Below are positions 10,739 to 21,556 of a stretch of 64,000 nucleotides of DNA, in pieces. This stretch comes from Hanleya hanleyi (taxonomy: Eukaryota; Mollusca; Polyplacophora; Lepidopleurida; Hanleyidae): assembly GCA_036873755.1 (NCBI GenBank), contig JAVTVY010017304.1, forward strand, positions 1-64,000, read 5' to 3'. A program made the translations under genes and the position numbers. The stretch's first letter is position 1; every line of letters begins with the position of its first letter. The notes under the pieces are model-generated. The model worked only from the letters and a program-made list of their open reading frames with translations, was not told where the DNA came from and did no database searches.

Positions 10739-11665
10739 CTACTTCGTCAGTCCTGTGACGTTAGTCACACTACTCATGTTATTCACAGCACCCCAAAAAG
10801 ATTGAAACACTATACTCACATAAGTAAAGATAGAGGGTCTGAAATCGCTATATGGGATTCCAACAGGATCAGCCCCATTATCTAGGGCTGCCTTAGCCAT
10901 TTTATCAGCCTCAGTATTACCTTTGATGCAAACGTGGCTAGGCAACCAGTAAAACACAATATCAATGTTTTGATCAAATTTACAGTCATATTATTGTAGA
11001 AATTCAAGATGGTGGGATGGATTGAATTTCCACTTTTAATCGCTTGAAAACATGACAGTGAATCTGAGAATATGGTATATTTTTTCCTTTTACTGGACCA
11101 AATACCTTCCAAAGCCGACAATATAGCTTTGCTTCTGCAGTGAATATCGAACTTTTACCTGATAGTCGACAGGGTTTAGTTTTGGAACTAAAGATAGTAG
11201 CACATGCTACTCTCTCACTATCTTTAGAACCATCTGTGTTAATAACCTGATATGATCTGTATTTTTCTCTCAGCAGACCAAATTCTTATGTATACACGAC
11301 CTGGCTCGTGTCTGCCTTTTTATATTTCGTTAGTGTAATATCCACTTCTGCGTTAGCTAACTGCCATGGTGGAATTGGCAAGAGCTTGTTAGGTAAAATT
11401 TGACTAAGCTTAATACCAGCTGCTATAATGCGTGGCTTCATACGAATTCCAAGAGGTGGAATAATGGAGGGTTTCTTTAAATAGAAATCCCGGTAATCAG
11501 GGTTGAAACACAGTTATATGCAGGATTCGCGTGATTTCATCGCAGATGTGTGATATATTGCAGTGATAGTTTAATTCTTCGAAGTTCTAAAGGAAATTCA
11601 ACTGCTTCAACATATAAGCTTTCTTTAAGGGATGTTCTGAACGCTCCAAAACATATACGTCGACT
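10739..11665 (-). pseudogene. Remnant of a LINE ORF2: linker and RNase H domain
   Basis: Minus-strand translation in broken frames gives, 5' to 3', a GAFRTS..ESLYVEAVEFPL.LRR segment (about 11640-11550), then IPPLGIRMKP and LPIPPWQL (about 11470-11350). These precede an RNase H domain with NTDGSKD (about 11235), SSIFTAEAKAILSALEG (about 11140-11100), FSDSLSCFQAIKSG and FYWLPSHVCIKGNTEADKMAK (10955-10890). The TDGS, AEA, SDS and EAD segments supply the four acidic catalytic positions of RNase H1. This order is characteristic of I/Jockey-related non-LTR elements with a C-terminal RNase H. An in-frame stop (about 11290) and frameshifts show it is dead. The reverse transcriptase part is not recognisable upstream. 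Confidence 0.78.
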
Positions 11666-11669
11666 CAGA

Positions 11670-12140
11670 TAAGAAATTGCATGCGAAACTTAGTAAGGTT
11701 TTAGCAAAGGTCTCTCTTGAAAATTTCAAGTTGATGAGCTTGTGTTTTTATGTTGTGAACATAGCTAAAAAATCGTGGAAGTGAAAATATTAAATCGCCT
11801 GCCGCATTGATTTTGTGGCCATATAAACCATTCAGCCATCCTCAACCACTAAGTTGAAACCACTTGTGAGACATCTCCATAACGATATTCCCTTATTTGC
11901 ATAGCAAATAGTAGGATTTATATGGACAAGAGCCTGTTGTATTCAAATATTCAAATAGATATGGGCACCAGCTGATTCAGTCTGCCATGAATGAGATATT
12001 GCCATTGGAAACAAGCCATGATGTGTTCACATCAATGAAACGTGCTTGAGGTAGTGCTTAACTTAGCACCCACGATTTTTCAAACCAATCTGTCCCCATC
12101 GCCGGATATTCCATGAAAACTAAGGAAGATAAGAATGGAT

Positions 12141-12185
<45 letters not shown>

Positions 12186-13360
12186 AAATCTTTAGTTCTC
12201 TCATTTAATAGGTTGCGATAAAACTCAGAGCAAAATAATAAAACAGCCATAAACAGCCCTGTCTCATGGCGGCCATCGTTATTTTCATCGATATTATTAT
12301 TTTCATTCCTTACTGTGTCATAATAATTTAGCATTACAGAACCATTCTGCTTTCAAAATTTAAAGTGAAAGCAATAGGGTGACTAATTAATAGAAGCCAC
12401 GTGTGCCCAAATAAAGTGCCCGTAATTAAAATTGGTTTGGAAAATGATGGCAGCCATTTTTGGAAATCTCAGATGACTGTAATTGCACCATATCTATTGG
12501 TATATGGACAGAAATAATGTTGATATTGGAGTATTGACTAAAATAGGCTACATATGGCGGCAATTATCGTTTGTCTAACTTTGATATGGCACTTCCCATC
12601 AATATTCTGATAATTGACCCAAAGAATAAGTCCCAAACAGAAGAAACAGCGCAGGTATCAAAGATGGATTCCTAACTCCGCACAGAAACGGATATATCAT
12701 TATTTATATGCCTTTAAATCAGATAATTACTGGTCTCCTGACCAGGCTGCATCTGCCCTTTGCGATGTTGTCACAAATACAAACGACTAATCCGTCACTC
12801 AATATTCAGCCGTCTCCCATTACAGAATTTCCTCATCCATACTCCAAGGACCTAACTCACATAACGGCAACAGCACAAAATAAAAAAAATCATACTACAC
12901 GAAATAAGAGAGAACGGTCAACAATTCTCATTATTATATTTATTGGAGTGTGTCCCTATATAAATTGTAATGAGATAAAATTGCATATTCCCCGGTCAAC
13001 AAAACTGCATATTTCACCCCCCATGGAATATACACTAAAGGGACATAATTACAACAGAGGTCGCCCCGGGAAATAAATGATCTCCCTCCATCTAACTGTA
13101 AGTAGAATCGTACCCAATCATATTACTGGAGTAACTAACAAGCGGCATCGAACATCTATACGTGCGTTGCGAGATTTACACGATAGTAGTGAAGCAGCTC
13201 CGAATCAGTGGAATCTCGTGCATGAAAAATAATGTTGCTGGCGATTTGCTCACTGAAAGCAACCAACTCAGAAGGATTACGCTCTTCCAAAATAAACATA
13301 AAACATTATTTTGCTCGAGAGATAATAGATTAGCACAGAGTCAAGTTGATAAATATAATA
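11670..13360. other. No gene seen; (CT)n microsatellite at 12146-12181
   Basis: AT-rich DNA with a perfect CT run of about 36 bp. A short stretch at 12980-13030 carries 'gtcaacaaaactgcatat', which is related to the hairpin element at 13365. Open frames here are short and unsupported. Confidence 0.5.
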
Positions 13361-13364
13361 ATGA

Positions 13365-13507
13365 AATTATTGCCTTGTTGTGGGGGGAATATGCAGTTTC
13401 GTTTCCCCTCGGCTGTGCATATTACCCTCGCCTGCGGCTCGGGCAATATGCATATCCTCGGGGCAACAAAACTGCATATTCCCCTCAAAATAAGGCAATA
13501 TTTTCAT
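13365..13507. repeat. Palindromic hairpin (MITE-like), arms about 45 bp
   Basis: The left arm (ATTGCCTTGTTGTGGGGGGA then ATATGCAGTTTCGTTTCCCC) pairs with the right arm (GGGGCAACAAAACTGCATAT then TCCCCTCAAAATAAGGCAAT) at roughly 85 percent. The loop itself contains ATATGC and GGGCAATATGCATATCC. Open frames crossing it are symmetric artefacts. Transposon origin is an inference. Confidence 0.7.
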
Positions 13508-13845
13508 AATGTTATCGGCATCACAAGTACGACAATAAGAAACTGCAATAGCAACTATTACTGACATAACTTTCGCAATTGGCTCATTAGTAGCTGACAT
13601 TACATGCAGTTGCAACATCTGTGTCATTAGTAGTTGCTACAGATGTCCCGAGAAAGTTGCATGTTTCATTTTTTTCTCTCCATTTTCCCCGCACTCTCTT
13701 GCATAGAACAGCTCAAATTGACTTAATATACATACTGAATCATGACGCCATTATGACATCACCAGGGCAGGCAATGAAAAGGCCTTGTAGAAAATGATGA
13801 AGATATACAATGTAAGAAGTGTATTGTTACACTAAGCCTTTCTGG

Positions 13846-14449
13846 TTCTATTAGAGTTATGAAGATTTCCAGCAGATTAATACGTTGAGATGCGCAGTGG
13901 ATAACCAAAAGACAGAAAGGACTTTCGTAACTTAGAATACTAAGAAGGATTCGGATCGTGTGACAAAACGAGACTTGTGTGTAGTTGAAGAATGATAAAT
14001 ACAGTTTATTCAATAACATATAATATACAGCATAGAAATATGAGGAATACAAAGTATACTTACATATGACGACGGCAAGATCAGGCCCACTGGGAATTGT
14101 ACGTGTTAACAGGAGAACGCTCGGAACCGAAATGACTAAAGATTAAGTTTGGCGGGCCGAAATGGTAATGCTGTTATCCAGCTGTCTGATTGGTTAAATA
14201 GCAATGAAGCTTCTCATTGGATGGCAGACACTTTTGAGTAGAGTACAATCCAGTTGGGCGTGACCTTAACCTGTCAATGCGAGTGACAAATGACATATTG
14301 AGGAGTGCCAATGGCACACTGACCCGAGCGTATATTACATAATCGTGGAAGTTAAGATTCAATTACCCAAGAGAAATATCAAGTTATATTAAATACGAAG
14401 CTGAATATATATCAATTTATAATATAAATTTAACACCTTTTAACATACA
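13846..14449 (-). repeat. 3' LTR
   Basis: In element orientation it starts TGTATGTTAAAAGGTGTTAA directly after the polypurine tract. Colinear with the 5' LTR through CACGATTATGTAATATACGC, the AT-rich polyadenylation block (about 14030-13995) and CACACGATCC (about 13958). The outer end is placed by alignment to 'ttctat' next to the primer site and is uncertain by several bases. Confidence 0.58.
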
Positions 14450-14460
14450 CCTCCCCTTTG
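14450..14460 (-). promoter_or_regulatory. Polypurine tract
   Basis: Minus strand CAAAGGGGAGG immediately upstream of the TG that opens the 3' LTR. This is the position and composition expected for the plus-strand primer of an LTR retroelement. Confidence 0.6.
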
Positions 14461-14761
14461 AAAAGCACGTGTCCCCGCGTGCAAAGAAATTTGAACTATT
14501 ACCATACCACGATTAGCAAGCACGAATTGAACATACTCTAGAGTACTATACATAATAGTCGAAGGTAAGTTATATACACAAAGGAAGATTAAACTTGAAA
14601 CTAAAAGCTTTGTCCAAGTGGCACAACAGTGAATATATCTACAAAATGGTCCCAGTTGAATAAACATTGAAACAACAATGCCAAACGACTTCGTAACGGT
14701 CACCCATTAACACATACATGTTAAGACCTTAAACCGTTGAATCATTCAGACCGGATACATT

Positions 14762-16468
14762 TTAATTCTTTTCAACTACCAGACTGTGGTTCTTATCGGG
14801 CGGTACATTTTCCTGGCTCTTTCTTTTCTCCATACCATTTGAATAAACCAATTTAATGTTTCGATAGGGTAATGGGATTGCGTGGCACTTATATGCGCCA
14901 AACAAAAGATAACCTACAAAAGCGATCTCCTGAAACGGCCAAATGTTAAATGCATCAGCAAGTACTGAAAGGAGTACCATTGACTTTACCAAACGGGTTG
15001 TGTTTCCATAACTAGAATTCTGATCATGGGAAAAACTGTGCAACTTCTGAAGTTTCTCAGAGACCGATTTCTCTGATTCTCTATCTGTCACGCCTTTTAC
15101 AAAATGCACGGAATTAATATTGACTGTTTCTTTTAGTGAAAAATCCAACACATCTGAACTATCAGATTCGCGAACTTTCAACTTTTGATCTAAATGAAAA
15201 CTCCGTGGAAAACTATCAGCTGTACAACGTGTAGCTTGGTGTGACTGTGAAACCTTTTCAGAAACCTTTTCACAATTAGCCGAATCAGACATTTCTGATT
15301 TAGAATTTGTATGTGCGAATTCAAAATTTAAAATGGATGAAGACGAAATACCACTAGAAACAGAACAGGTCTCTACATTCTCTCTCGTCGACTTTATGAC
15401 AAAAGAGATGATTACAATTTCGACATCGTAAACTATCCCTTTCTGGATAGTAATATTCCAGTGGGACCTGCATATGGCGTATACATATCTCGCTTAGTAG
15501 CATTTGCTAGATCCTGTGTTAAATGTGATGATTTTAATCAACGTCACAAAACATTGTTGCAGAAACTTATAAAACAGGGCTATTCCACCAAGCGCCTCCA
15601 CTCAAAGTTTCTCAAATTTGGCGATACATATCGCATGCTGATAGCAAAATACGAACGTAGCGTGCAAGATCTATGGGGCTACGTTTCGTAACTTGTGTCT
15701 AATTCCGCTTGACCCGGGGCTAGGGGCCGTATGAGCCCATGTACTTCAAGATCCTCATGGTACTCATATGAACAGTCACAATCAAAGCGTGACTGAGGTA
15801 CATCATTTTTAGATGACGACTTTATAACGAATATTATGGATTAAGAATACTGATCAGCGATACGGATTTGATATTTTGGAACATCATGATGTCTTGCCGG
15901 CATCATTGAAAACTGTTGACCGCTTCTCTCTTGCAGGAAACAAGCCTATGTTTATGTATACTTTTGTCTTTTTGAATTTGGTGCTAATACTGTTATATGG
16001 AAATGGAATAGGTCTTTGGATTATGGACGCGGATATTCTTTAATGGACGACGGCTGGATTATGAATGACGGACTAGACGCTTGTAATGAGACAATGTTCA
16101 TGATCGAATGAATCCGACTTTTCTACATTCTTTCTCTCTGAAAACTACCGAGATTCTATGGATTTGAAAGTTCGAATCCGGTACAGACAATTAGATTCGA
16201 AATGAGTTTTTCGCTCACAAAATTTACAATACCTGGGGGTTGAAATAGGGGAGCTTTGAGAACTTAGTTTGCGTGAAGAGGAATTTGCATATTTCATTGA
16301 TTTAATCTCCGACTTCAGTTTTAAAATTTCTTCGTTTTGCCCATTACAAGTAGTATGCAAAGAAATAATTTGATTCGCAAATAGCTTTCGCTGATTGGAT
16401 ACCTGTGAATGTAATTCTGCTATCTGTTTCTGGAGATCCATCAATGAAACTTGATCGCCAATATTCAT
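14762..16468 (-). pseudogene. Gag-like ORF with coiled coil and CCHC knuckle, interrupted by a Penelope element
   Basis: The first part (16468-16145) encodes 107 residues. Residues 8-60 are heptad-rich (LMDLQKQIAELHSQV, EEILKLKSEIKSM), and residues 81-94 form C-X2-C-X4-H-X4-C (CKFCERKTHFESNC), the retroviral zinc-knuckle spacing. A TAG at 16147-16145 follows. Downstream the same frame stays open to the insertion point near 16124 and resumes, still in frame, at 15376, continuing to 14762. The distal part is Ser/Glu/Lys-rich with a hydrophobic stretch (MVLLSVLADAFNIWPF, then IAFVGYLLFGAY). Its position between primer site and polypurine tract supports a Gag role in RNA packaging. The alternative is an unrelated host gene with a single CCHC knuckle. 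Confidence 0.55.
15377..16120 (+). mobile_element. Penelope-like element copy A, 5' truncated
   Basis: Covers the last part of the reverse-transcriptase ORF (GVYISRLVAFARSCVKCDDF through AKYERSVQDLWGYVS, stop 15689-15691) and the long conserved 3' tail. It is almost identical to copy F at 59797. The flanks tctctacattctctct (left) and tttctacattctttctctct (right) look like a target duplication of about 13-16 bp within the Gag-like ORF of the host LTR element. Confidence 0.85.
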
Positions 16469-16631
16469 ATCTTCAACTCAGAGAACATTTTCTGGGAGAC
16501 AGATATGCATTGTCGCTAACAAAGGAATAAGAATTCATACTCACCTGCTTTCCATTTTCCTTGTTTCATCACAAGAATAAACCATTTCACAAAAACAACC
16601 AACTTGCAAATTTCTGCCACAATAAACCACG

Positions 16632-16642
16632 CTCTGCTACCA
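16632..16642 (-). promoter_or_regulatory. Primer binding site for initiator tRNA-Met
   Basis: The minus strand reads TGGTAGCAGAG, exactly complementary to the CTCTGCTACCA 3' end of animal initiator tRNA-Met including the CCA. It lies directly downstream of the 5' LTR, as expected for a minus-strand primer site. Confidence 0.62.
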
Positions 16643-17235
16643 TTCTATCACGGAGCCCATTTTTAAAATTCTACTACGAAGCCCGTTTTAAGCATATTAA
16701 TAACGAAGCAGAGATTAGCAAGAGTGCGCCTTAAAGTGTGGAAGCGCGTCGAACGGGTCTCGTAACATTATAAACGACAATAAACATATTCCTGGATCGT
16801 GTGGCTAGAAACATGGATGCAAGATGATCATATTCTGTAAAATAGATTTATTCATACTTACAATATATATAACCATGATGAAAAGTATGACCTTCGAAGC
16901 ATAGCCAACTAGAAAATATACATTTAACCCATAGCTACCAAACCCAATATTGTACGTCTTCACTGGTCGGAATCTTGAAGTCAATCCTCTGTATGCAGAT
17001 ATCAAACCTGTCTGAATTCAGACGTCGCGGGCCTCAATATGGCTGATCAAAGGCGACTCAAAAGAAGTCAGTGATTTGGCTGTATAATTGTGATTGACAC
17101 TTAATAGAGTTGACGTATTCTAGTGGGTGTGGCAACTACAAGTCAGTTAAACAGTTACCGCCGGGCGTATTGCATAATCGTGATGTGTGAAATATGAATG
17201 AATATACATGAGAGATTTAACCCTTAATAGTATCA
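16643..17235 (-). repeat. 5' LTR
   Basis: In element orientation it starts TGATACTATTAAGGGTTAAA and ends at the primer site. It contains CACGATTATGCAATACGCCC and a polyadenylation-type TTTATT on the plus strand (about 16847-16852), in the same order as the 3' LTR. Confidence 0.58.
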
Positions 17236-18970
17236 AAAGTGACGTGCTTAAATCCGACTCTGTCGAATAAGGGGTTTCCTTTCTGAAACCCTTCTAAGCG
17301 GTTGAGCTGAATCGGGTTTGAAGTAGAATTTGTAAATGATCGGGCATTATCTTAAAGTTGAAGTCTTATACACCTCGTGAGGCAGTGGGGAGTGGCGTAA
17401 CATGCGTTTTCCAAAATGGTCATCATAGGTAGAATACAATACAGGAAAGAAATACTTAACCTTAACGCCATTAATATGTGTGGTTATAAAAGTGTGCGCA
17501 TTTTTGATCGCGAATGAAGCAAAACAACCTCCCAATAACTACGATGTAACTACGACAGTTACGATGTTTAACAAACGCGTCATTGTGCGGTGACATGCCC
17601 CATGGTTGTATCAGGAAAATCACGAAGGGTTTTCCTGACCGTGTTTTGATCGACGGAGGGCTCGGAACGCGACGTGAAATCTCCCGCCATTACTGAAATA
17701 TCGCACGAACATATTGTCATATGGGAAACCCTGGATCGTATGGTTCCAATAGGGCTTGCCATGGTTCCCACCTAAGTTTGGTGGACTCTTTTGAATAATC
17801 GGGCACCCTCATAAGAATGTACTTCAGTGGGCTTTGGTACTGTTCCACGACCACGAACGGAAAAAAACGAGAACATCCGAACTTCAACGAGGCAACTGCA
17901 GTCTGATTCGGAGAGGAACGGGACTGGGTTGTAGCTGTATTTTTATCATTTTGTACCCGGCAGATTGGGATTATGGTCGTTTTTTCGAGGTTTTTTAGCT
18001 TTATCAAACAAACAGATAATATTTTGGATTGAAACTCTGGGAGAGAAGTCTGGGGCTCAGGAAGCAGCTTTGGTGTACATTACGAGTCCTAGCTGATTTA
18101 GGTCGCGCCTGCTGATTGGATCCGCTCCCCTCCCTTAATTGGATCGTTAAACATGCTTGAATCCTGTTGAAAATTCTTTCATAATAATTAAACCCAACAT
18201 TAAAAGGGTGATGGAAAACGATGCCGTAGTAATGACAAGAAGTCATATGACTCCACAGACAAATATACTGAATACATGCGATCAGAATGGACTATCGATA
18301 TCACTCGAGTGTAGCAAATGTAGACAATTCTGTCAATAATGCTATACATAATCGTACAAAATATTAACTGTTGATGTGTAGACATATATAGCACAAAACC
18401 ACGAGCATGTTGGTATAAGGCATACAGGGTCTCATTTCTGCTGGTTGATTTGGGTACGCGGGGTGGGGAGTGGATTCATATACTCTATTCCATCTAGGCA
18501 ATCTCACAAAGTCCCACAATCTTCACACCACATTCCAGAATGCATCAAACCGTTCTAAGTTTAGCTTGGCACCCTTTGTTGCATACGCACACTTGAATTC
18601 CCTCTCGTCTATATAGAGCTACCATGGGTACACTCCTCTACCCTTGCCGCTCGTCCAGCGCTTGTCCCCAAACACGAATTACACGCAGTTGGGCGCTTGA
18701 TGTCACAAGACCAACTGGCAGTCCAGCCAACTGGAAGTCCAGGGATAGCGCGATGGCAATTACATTGTTGTCGTGTCACACGAAGGAGATGGCAGGGTAA
18801 TTCAGTTGTATTATGATGCGCACCTGTCACTTAATTGCGATGGATATACATTGCATCATGCCATGGAAGAGGGATGAATCGTCTTCAGGTTTCGCGTCTA
18901 TTGTTGGCTCTAAAACATTTGTTGTCGACGACTGCCAACTGAATGTCGGTTTAAAGCTGTATTCGACCTC
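17236..18970. other. No gene seen
   Basis: Several short open frames on both strands have no recognisable domain and no codon pattern that stands out. Nothing repeated was noticed apart from 'ccaactgg.agtcca' near 18712-18745. Confidence 0.45.
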
Positions 18971-18974
18971 GTAT

Positions 18975-19390
18975 TTGTATGTGTGCTATATTACAACACA
19001 TATAAGGGAAGTAGGAAGAGGTGCTGACATACTGACAGAGCCACATGACTTCACAGTATAGTCTTCCGGTTAACCTATTCTAAAGTACATACCAAGAATC
19101 TAACGATTCGTGATAGGTGTATCTCAGGTACGCTTTTATTGTAGCTGTTCATGTGGCAACTTGGATGATATGACCACACGGCCCCTAGCATCGACATAAG
19201 CGGTATTAGATACAAATCTAGAGAGCGATGATGGAAATGCTTTGACAACTCGTATACTGGTAATTGGTAAGCTGTTTCGCTGTGACAACTCGTACACTGG
19301 GGATTGGTGAGCTGTATCGTCGTCAGATGAAAATGACGGCATTTAACACAAAAGACTAGTCTGTAACGCCCGATGTCGACCCAGCATCAA
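18975..19390. repeat. Inverted partner of 684-1092
   Basis: Reverse complement of the block between the Polinton capsid and protease remnants, 18 kb away. It starts at a TATAAGGGAAG TATA-like box (about 18999) and ends at GTCTGTAACGCCCGATGTCGAC. Neither capsid nor protease sequence follows at the outer edges, so only the intergenic block was copied or only it survived. Confidence 0.75.
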
Positions 19391-19494
19391 CTTCCCACAA
19401 ATGCCAACATATATCAAAGACCAAAAGGTCTGTACAGGGGCGGGCCTCGGGGACGAAACGTCCACCAGCAGAATCTCGCCATATACAGGTAAAA

Positions 19495-19612
19495 ATTACA
19501 ACACATATAAGGGAAGTGGGAAGAGCTGCCGACATACTGAAAGAGCCACATGACTTCACAGTATAGTCTTCCGGTTAACCTATTCTAAAGCACATACCGC
19601 AGTCTCTGCGCA
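19495..19612 (+). repeat. Third partial copy of the TATA-containing block
   Basis: AATTACAACACATATAAGGG through AAGTGGGAAGAG, CCACATGACTTCACAGTATA and GGTTAACCTATTCTAAAGCAC repeats the first 110 bp of the block at 18985, in the same orientation. TATAAG at about 19506 could serve as a promoter for the small ORF that follows. Confidence 0.7.
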
Positions 19613-19697
19613 GAGGTGACGATGGTAATCAGTGTTAGCTATAGTCGGATCTCTTGAGCAGGAGGATGTCTGGTTTTGCGACAAACGTAAAGTGTGA

Positions 19698-19988
19698 TTG
19701 CTTCTTCCAGCACGTCCATCTGTTCTGAGCAGAAATAAAGCGCACAGAAAACTGACCGACGTTTACGCTTTAGTGGACCTGCTGATTATTAACAAAGCAA
19801 TTTTAAACATATTCTCCGTCAACTTCCGAAGAACGATACGGAATTCATGGCTTGAAATGGCACAAGGCGAAGCGCATACGGCAAGTCAGGCTATATTTTC
19901 CTTGAACGAAGTCGGCAACTTGACAGTCAAAATCTATACCATTTCTCCGCTAGAAAATCCCAACTTTGCCGGTTTTGTTTTATTATGA
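19698..19988 (+). CDS. Unrecognised ORF, 96 codons, possible element gene
   Basis: An open frame ends at TGA 19986-19988 and is followed by AATAAA near 20010. It begins without ATG: an ATG at about 19667 opens a different frame that stops at about 19728, so a frameshift or an upstream exon would be needed. The product (TDVYALVDLLIINKAILNIF, NSWLEMAQGEAHTASQAIFS, EVGNLTVKIYTI) matches nothing I recognise. It looks like a folded alpha/beta domain rather than a repeat. The TATA-containing block 190 bp upstream is the one found between Polinton genes at the window start, so a Polinton-type gene is possible. That is inference only. Confidence 0.3.
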   Translation: MLLPARPSVLSRNKAHRKLTDVYALVDLLIINKAILNIFSVNFRRTIRNSWLEMAQGEAHTASQAIFSLNEVGNLTVKIYTISPLENPNFAGFVLL

Positions 19989-20327
19989 ATACATTGAAAT
20001 AAGGCGTTGAAATAAACCCCGAAGATTCAAGCAAACTTATTTATCAAATTGTGAGGTCATACGTGATATGCACAAACAAACAACATTGCTGTTAACCATA
20101 AGCGGACATTCGACTGCATGAAGTCCAAATCGTTTCTATATAAAATTATCTGCATTGCTCTTATTATTTTCGAAAAGTGCCTAAGAATCAAGCTGAAGCA
20201 TTCGCCTATTTATGTCTATGTAGAGAATATGCATATTGTTTATAACACATTTAACTAAAATACAAATAAAGGTTTCGTGATAATAGTATGATTTTCTTCA
20301 GCTAGTTCTCATCGAAGTAGTTAACAA

Positions 20328-21542
20328 CTAATATTTTGTGACGTTGGACCAAACCAATCGTCGTCTTACCCAATTCACAAGCTCAGAGCGCATAGTTTTA
20401 CTGGTTAGTAAGTATATAAATGGGTTAAATGCTGAGTTTGTGTAAGCTAAAAGGAAAGAGATTAAATAGGCAGAGTAAGGAACACACCATTGACAAATCC
20501 CCCTTATTGACCAGGTGATACAATACGGCGCCCAACACAGTAAAAACACAATTATTATCAGGCTGATTGTCTTAAAACATTGTTTGTTCTGCGAACTGAT
20601 CTTCGGAGCCTCCCCGAAATGAGTACTTTGAAGAGTCAATCGTAGACTTGGCCGAGTTTGCATAGAAAGTCTGGCCGTTTCCCTATGAATTTCGATATTT
20701 GGATTAACTTCAATAGAAAACGTTTCTCGTTGCGACACTCGTTCACTTTGTGCATTCAACCCAAATGCTGCTCCTTGTTTGCATTTAGCGTTACATTCAA
20801 TATCGTAACCAGCAATAATATTTTGGCCCACCTCATTCGCAACCGTGTATACTGTTTGTCCTTTCTTCTGCTTAGGTTCGGCTATAATGGTTCGTTTCTT
20901 CAAAGCGCACCACAGAAGAATGTACACTAATACAAGGAATAGGACGGGGAGGTAATATGCTAGGGTCGATTGTCCCAACGTAAAATAACCAAACATTGCA
21001 TTACATCCAGACGATGTATATTTGTAGACGTCGTGGATTTGTTGACCAACAAAATAAGGAATCCACACAGCAAATCCTAGAATCCACAATGATATGCAAA
21101 TTATTAGAGATCGTCTCCTTGTAAACTTCGTGCGATACAGAAGCGGAGAAGTAACACATCTGTATCGATCGTAGGCAATGGCGTCCAGAAGGAGCAATGA
21201 TATTGAACCTAGGGCGTAGTCGAATATTTTTACAGAAATACACAAGGGACCATTACGGAACAATTCTGGATAATACGTCATTACAATGTTCACCGGTAGA
21301 CCAATGATGCCCACACTGCAATCGGCTATAGCCAAAGACGTGGCGTAAATACTAAAGTTACTGGAAAACTTTTTGGTTTTCCACATGTAAACAATGATGG
21401 ATAAATTGCCCGGTATAATGAGCAGAATAAGAATTACATATACAGATAATGAAATATCAATGTATCGGTCATCCAAGCTGTTTTTGTATGCTGCATCTGT
21501 GATGTTTGTTACATTTTCATATAGCGCACTGTATCCATCCAT
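20328..21542 (-). CDS. Rhodopsin-family GPCR, aminergic-type orphan receptor
   Basis: A 404-residue intact ORF from ATG 21542. The seven membrane segments lie at about 29-53, 64-90, 101-123, 146-165, 193-215, 322-346 and 355-379. Class A hallmarks are all present: GN (N46), LAIAD (D74), C101 with C180 for the disulfide, DRY 125-127, W153, P199, CWAP (W337, P339) and NPFIY 373-377. D108 sits 18 residues before the DRY arginine, the amine-binding Asp of helix 3. Tyr367 falls at the position that pairs with it in aminergic receptors. Helix 5 lacks the catecholamine serine set. Y340 C341 in helix 6 recalls histamine H3/muscarinic receptors without being diagnostic. The third cytoplasmic loop is about 105 residues. 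N-glycosylation sequons occur at N10 and N13. The coding region is one exon. Ligand unknown. Confidence 0.93.
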   Translation of the reverse strand: MDGYSALYENVTNITDAAYKNSLDDRYIDISLSVYVILILLIIPGNLSIIVYMWKTKKFSSNFSIYATSLAIADCSVGIIGLPVNIVMTYYPELFRNGPLCISVKIFDYALGSISLLLLDAIAYDRYRCVTSPLLYRTKFTRRRSLIICISLWILGFAVWIPYFVGQQIHDVYKYTSSGCNAMFGYFTLGQSTLAYYLPVLFLVLVYILLWCALKKRTIIAEPKQKKGQTVYTVANEVGQNIIAGYDIECNAKCKQGAAFGLNAQSERVSQRETFSIEVNPNIEIHRETARLSMQTRPSLRLTLQSTHFGEAPKISSQNKQCFKTISLIIIVFLLCWAPYCITWSIRGICQWCVPYSAYLISFLLAYTNSAFNPFIYLLTSKTMRSELVNWVRRRLVWSNVTKY

Positions 21543-21556
21543 TTCCGCACGTCGCT

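Larger units (their letters stand above)
13846..17235 (-). mobile_element. Non-autonomous LTR retrotransposon (Gag-like ORF only), split by a Penelope insertion
   Basis: On the minus strand the order is 5' LTR (17235-16643), tRNA-iMet-like primer site (16642-16632), one Gag-like ORF (16468-14762, interrupted), polypurine tract (14460-14450) and 3' LTR (14449-13846). The two LTRs are diverged but have nearly equal length (593 and 604 bp), and both begin TG. They share TTAAGGGTTAAAT/AAAGGTGTTAAAT, CACGATTATG.AATA, GGATCGTGTG and a TTTATT polyadenylation block in the same order. No pol domain exists, so mobility would have depended on another element. Divergence of the LTRs indicates an old insertion. 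No target duplication could be recognised. Confidence 0.62.

Noticed and set aside
17347..18400. Cluster of 60-96-codon frames on both strands
   Set aside because: No family similarity, mutually overlapping, and none long enough to exceed chance in this composition.
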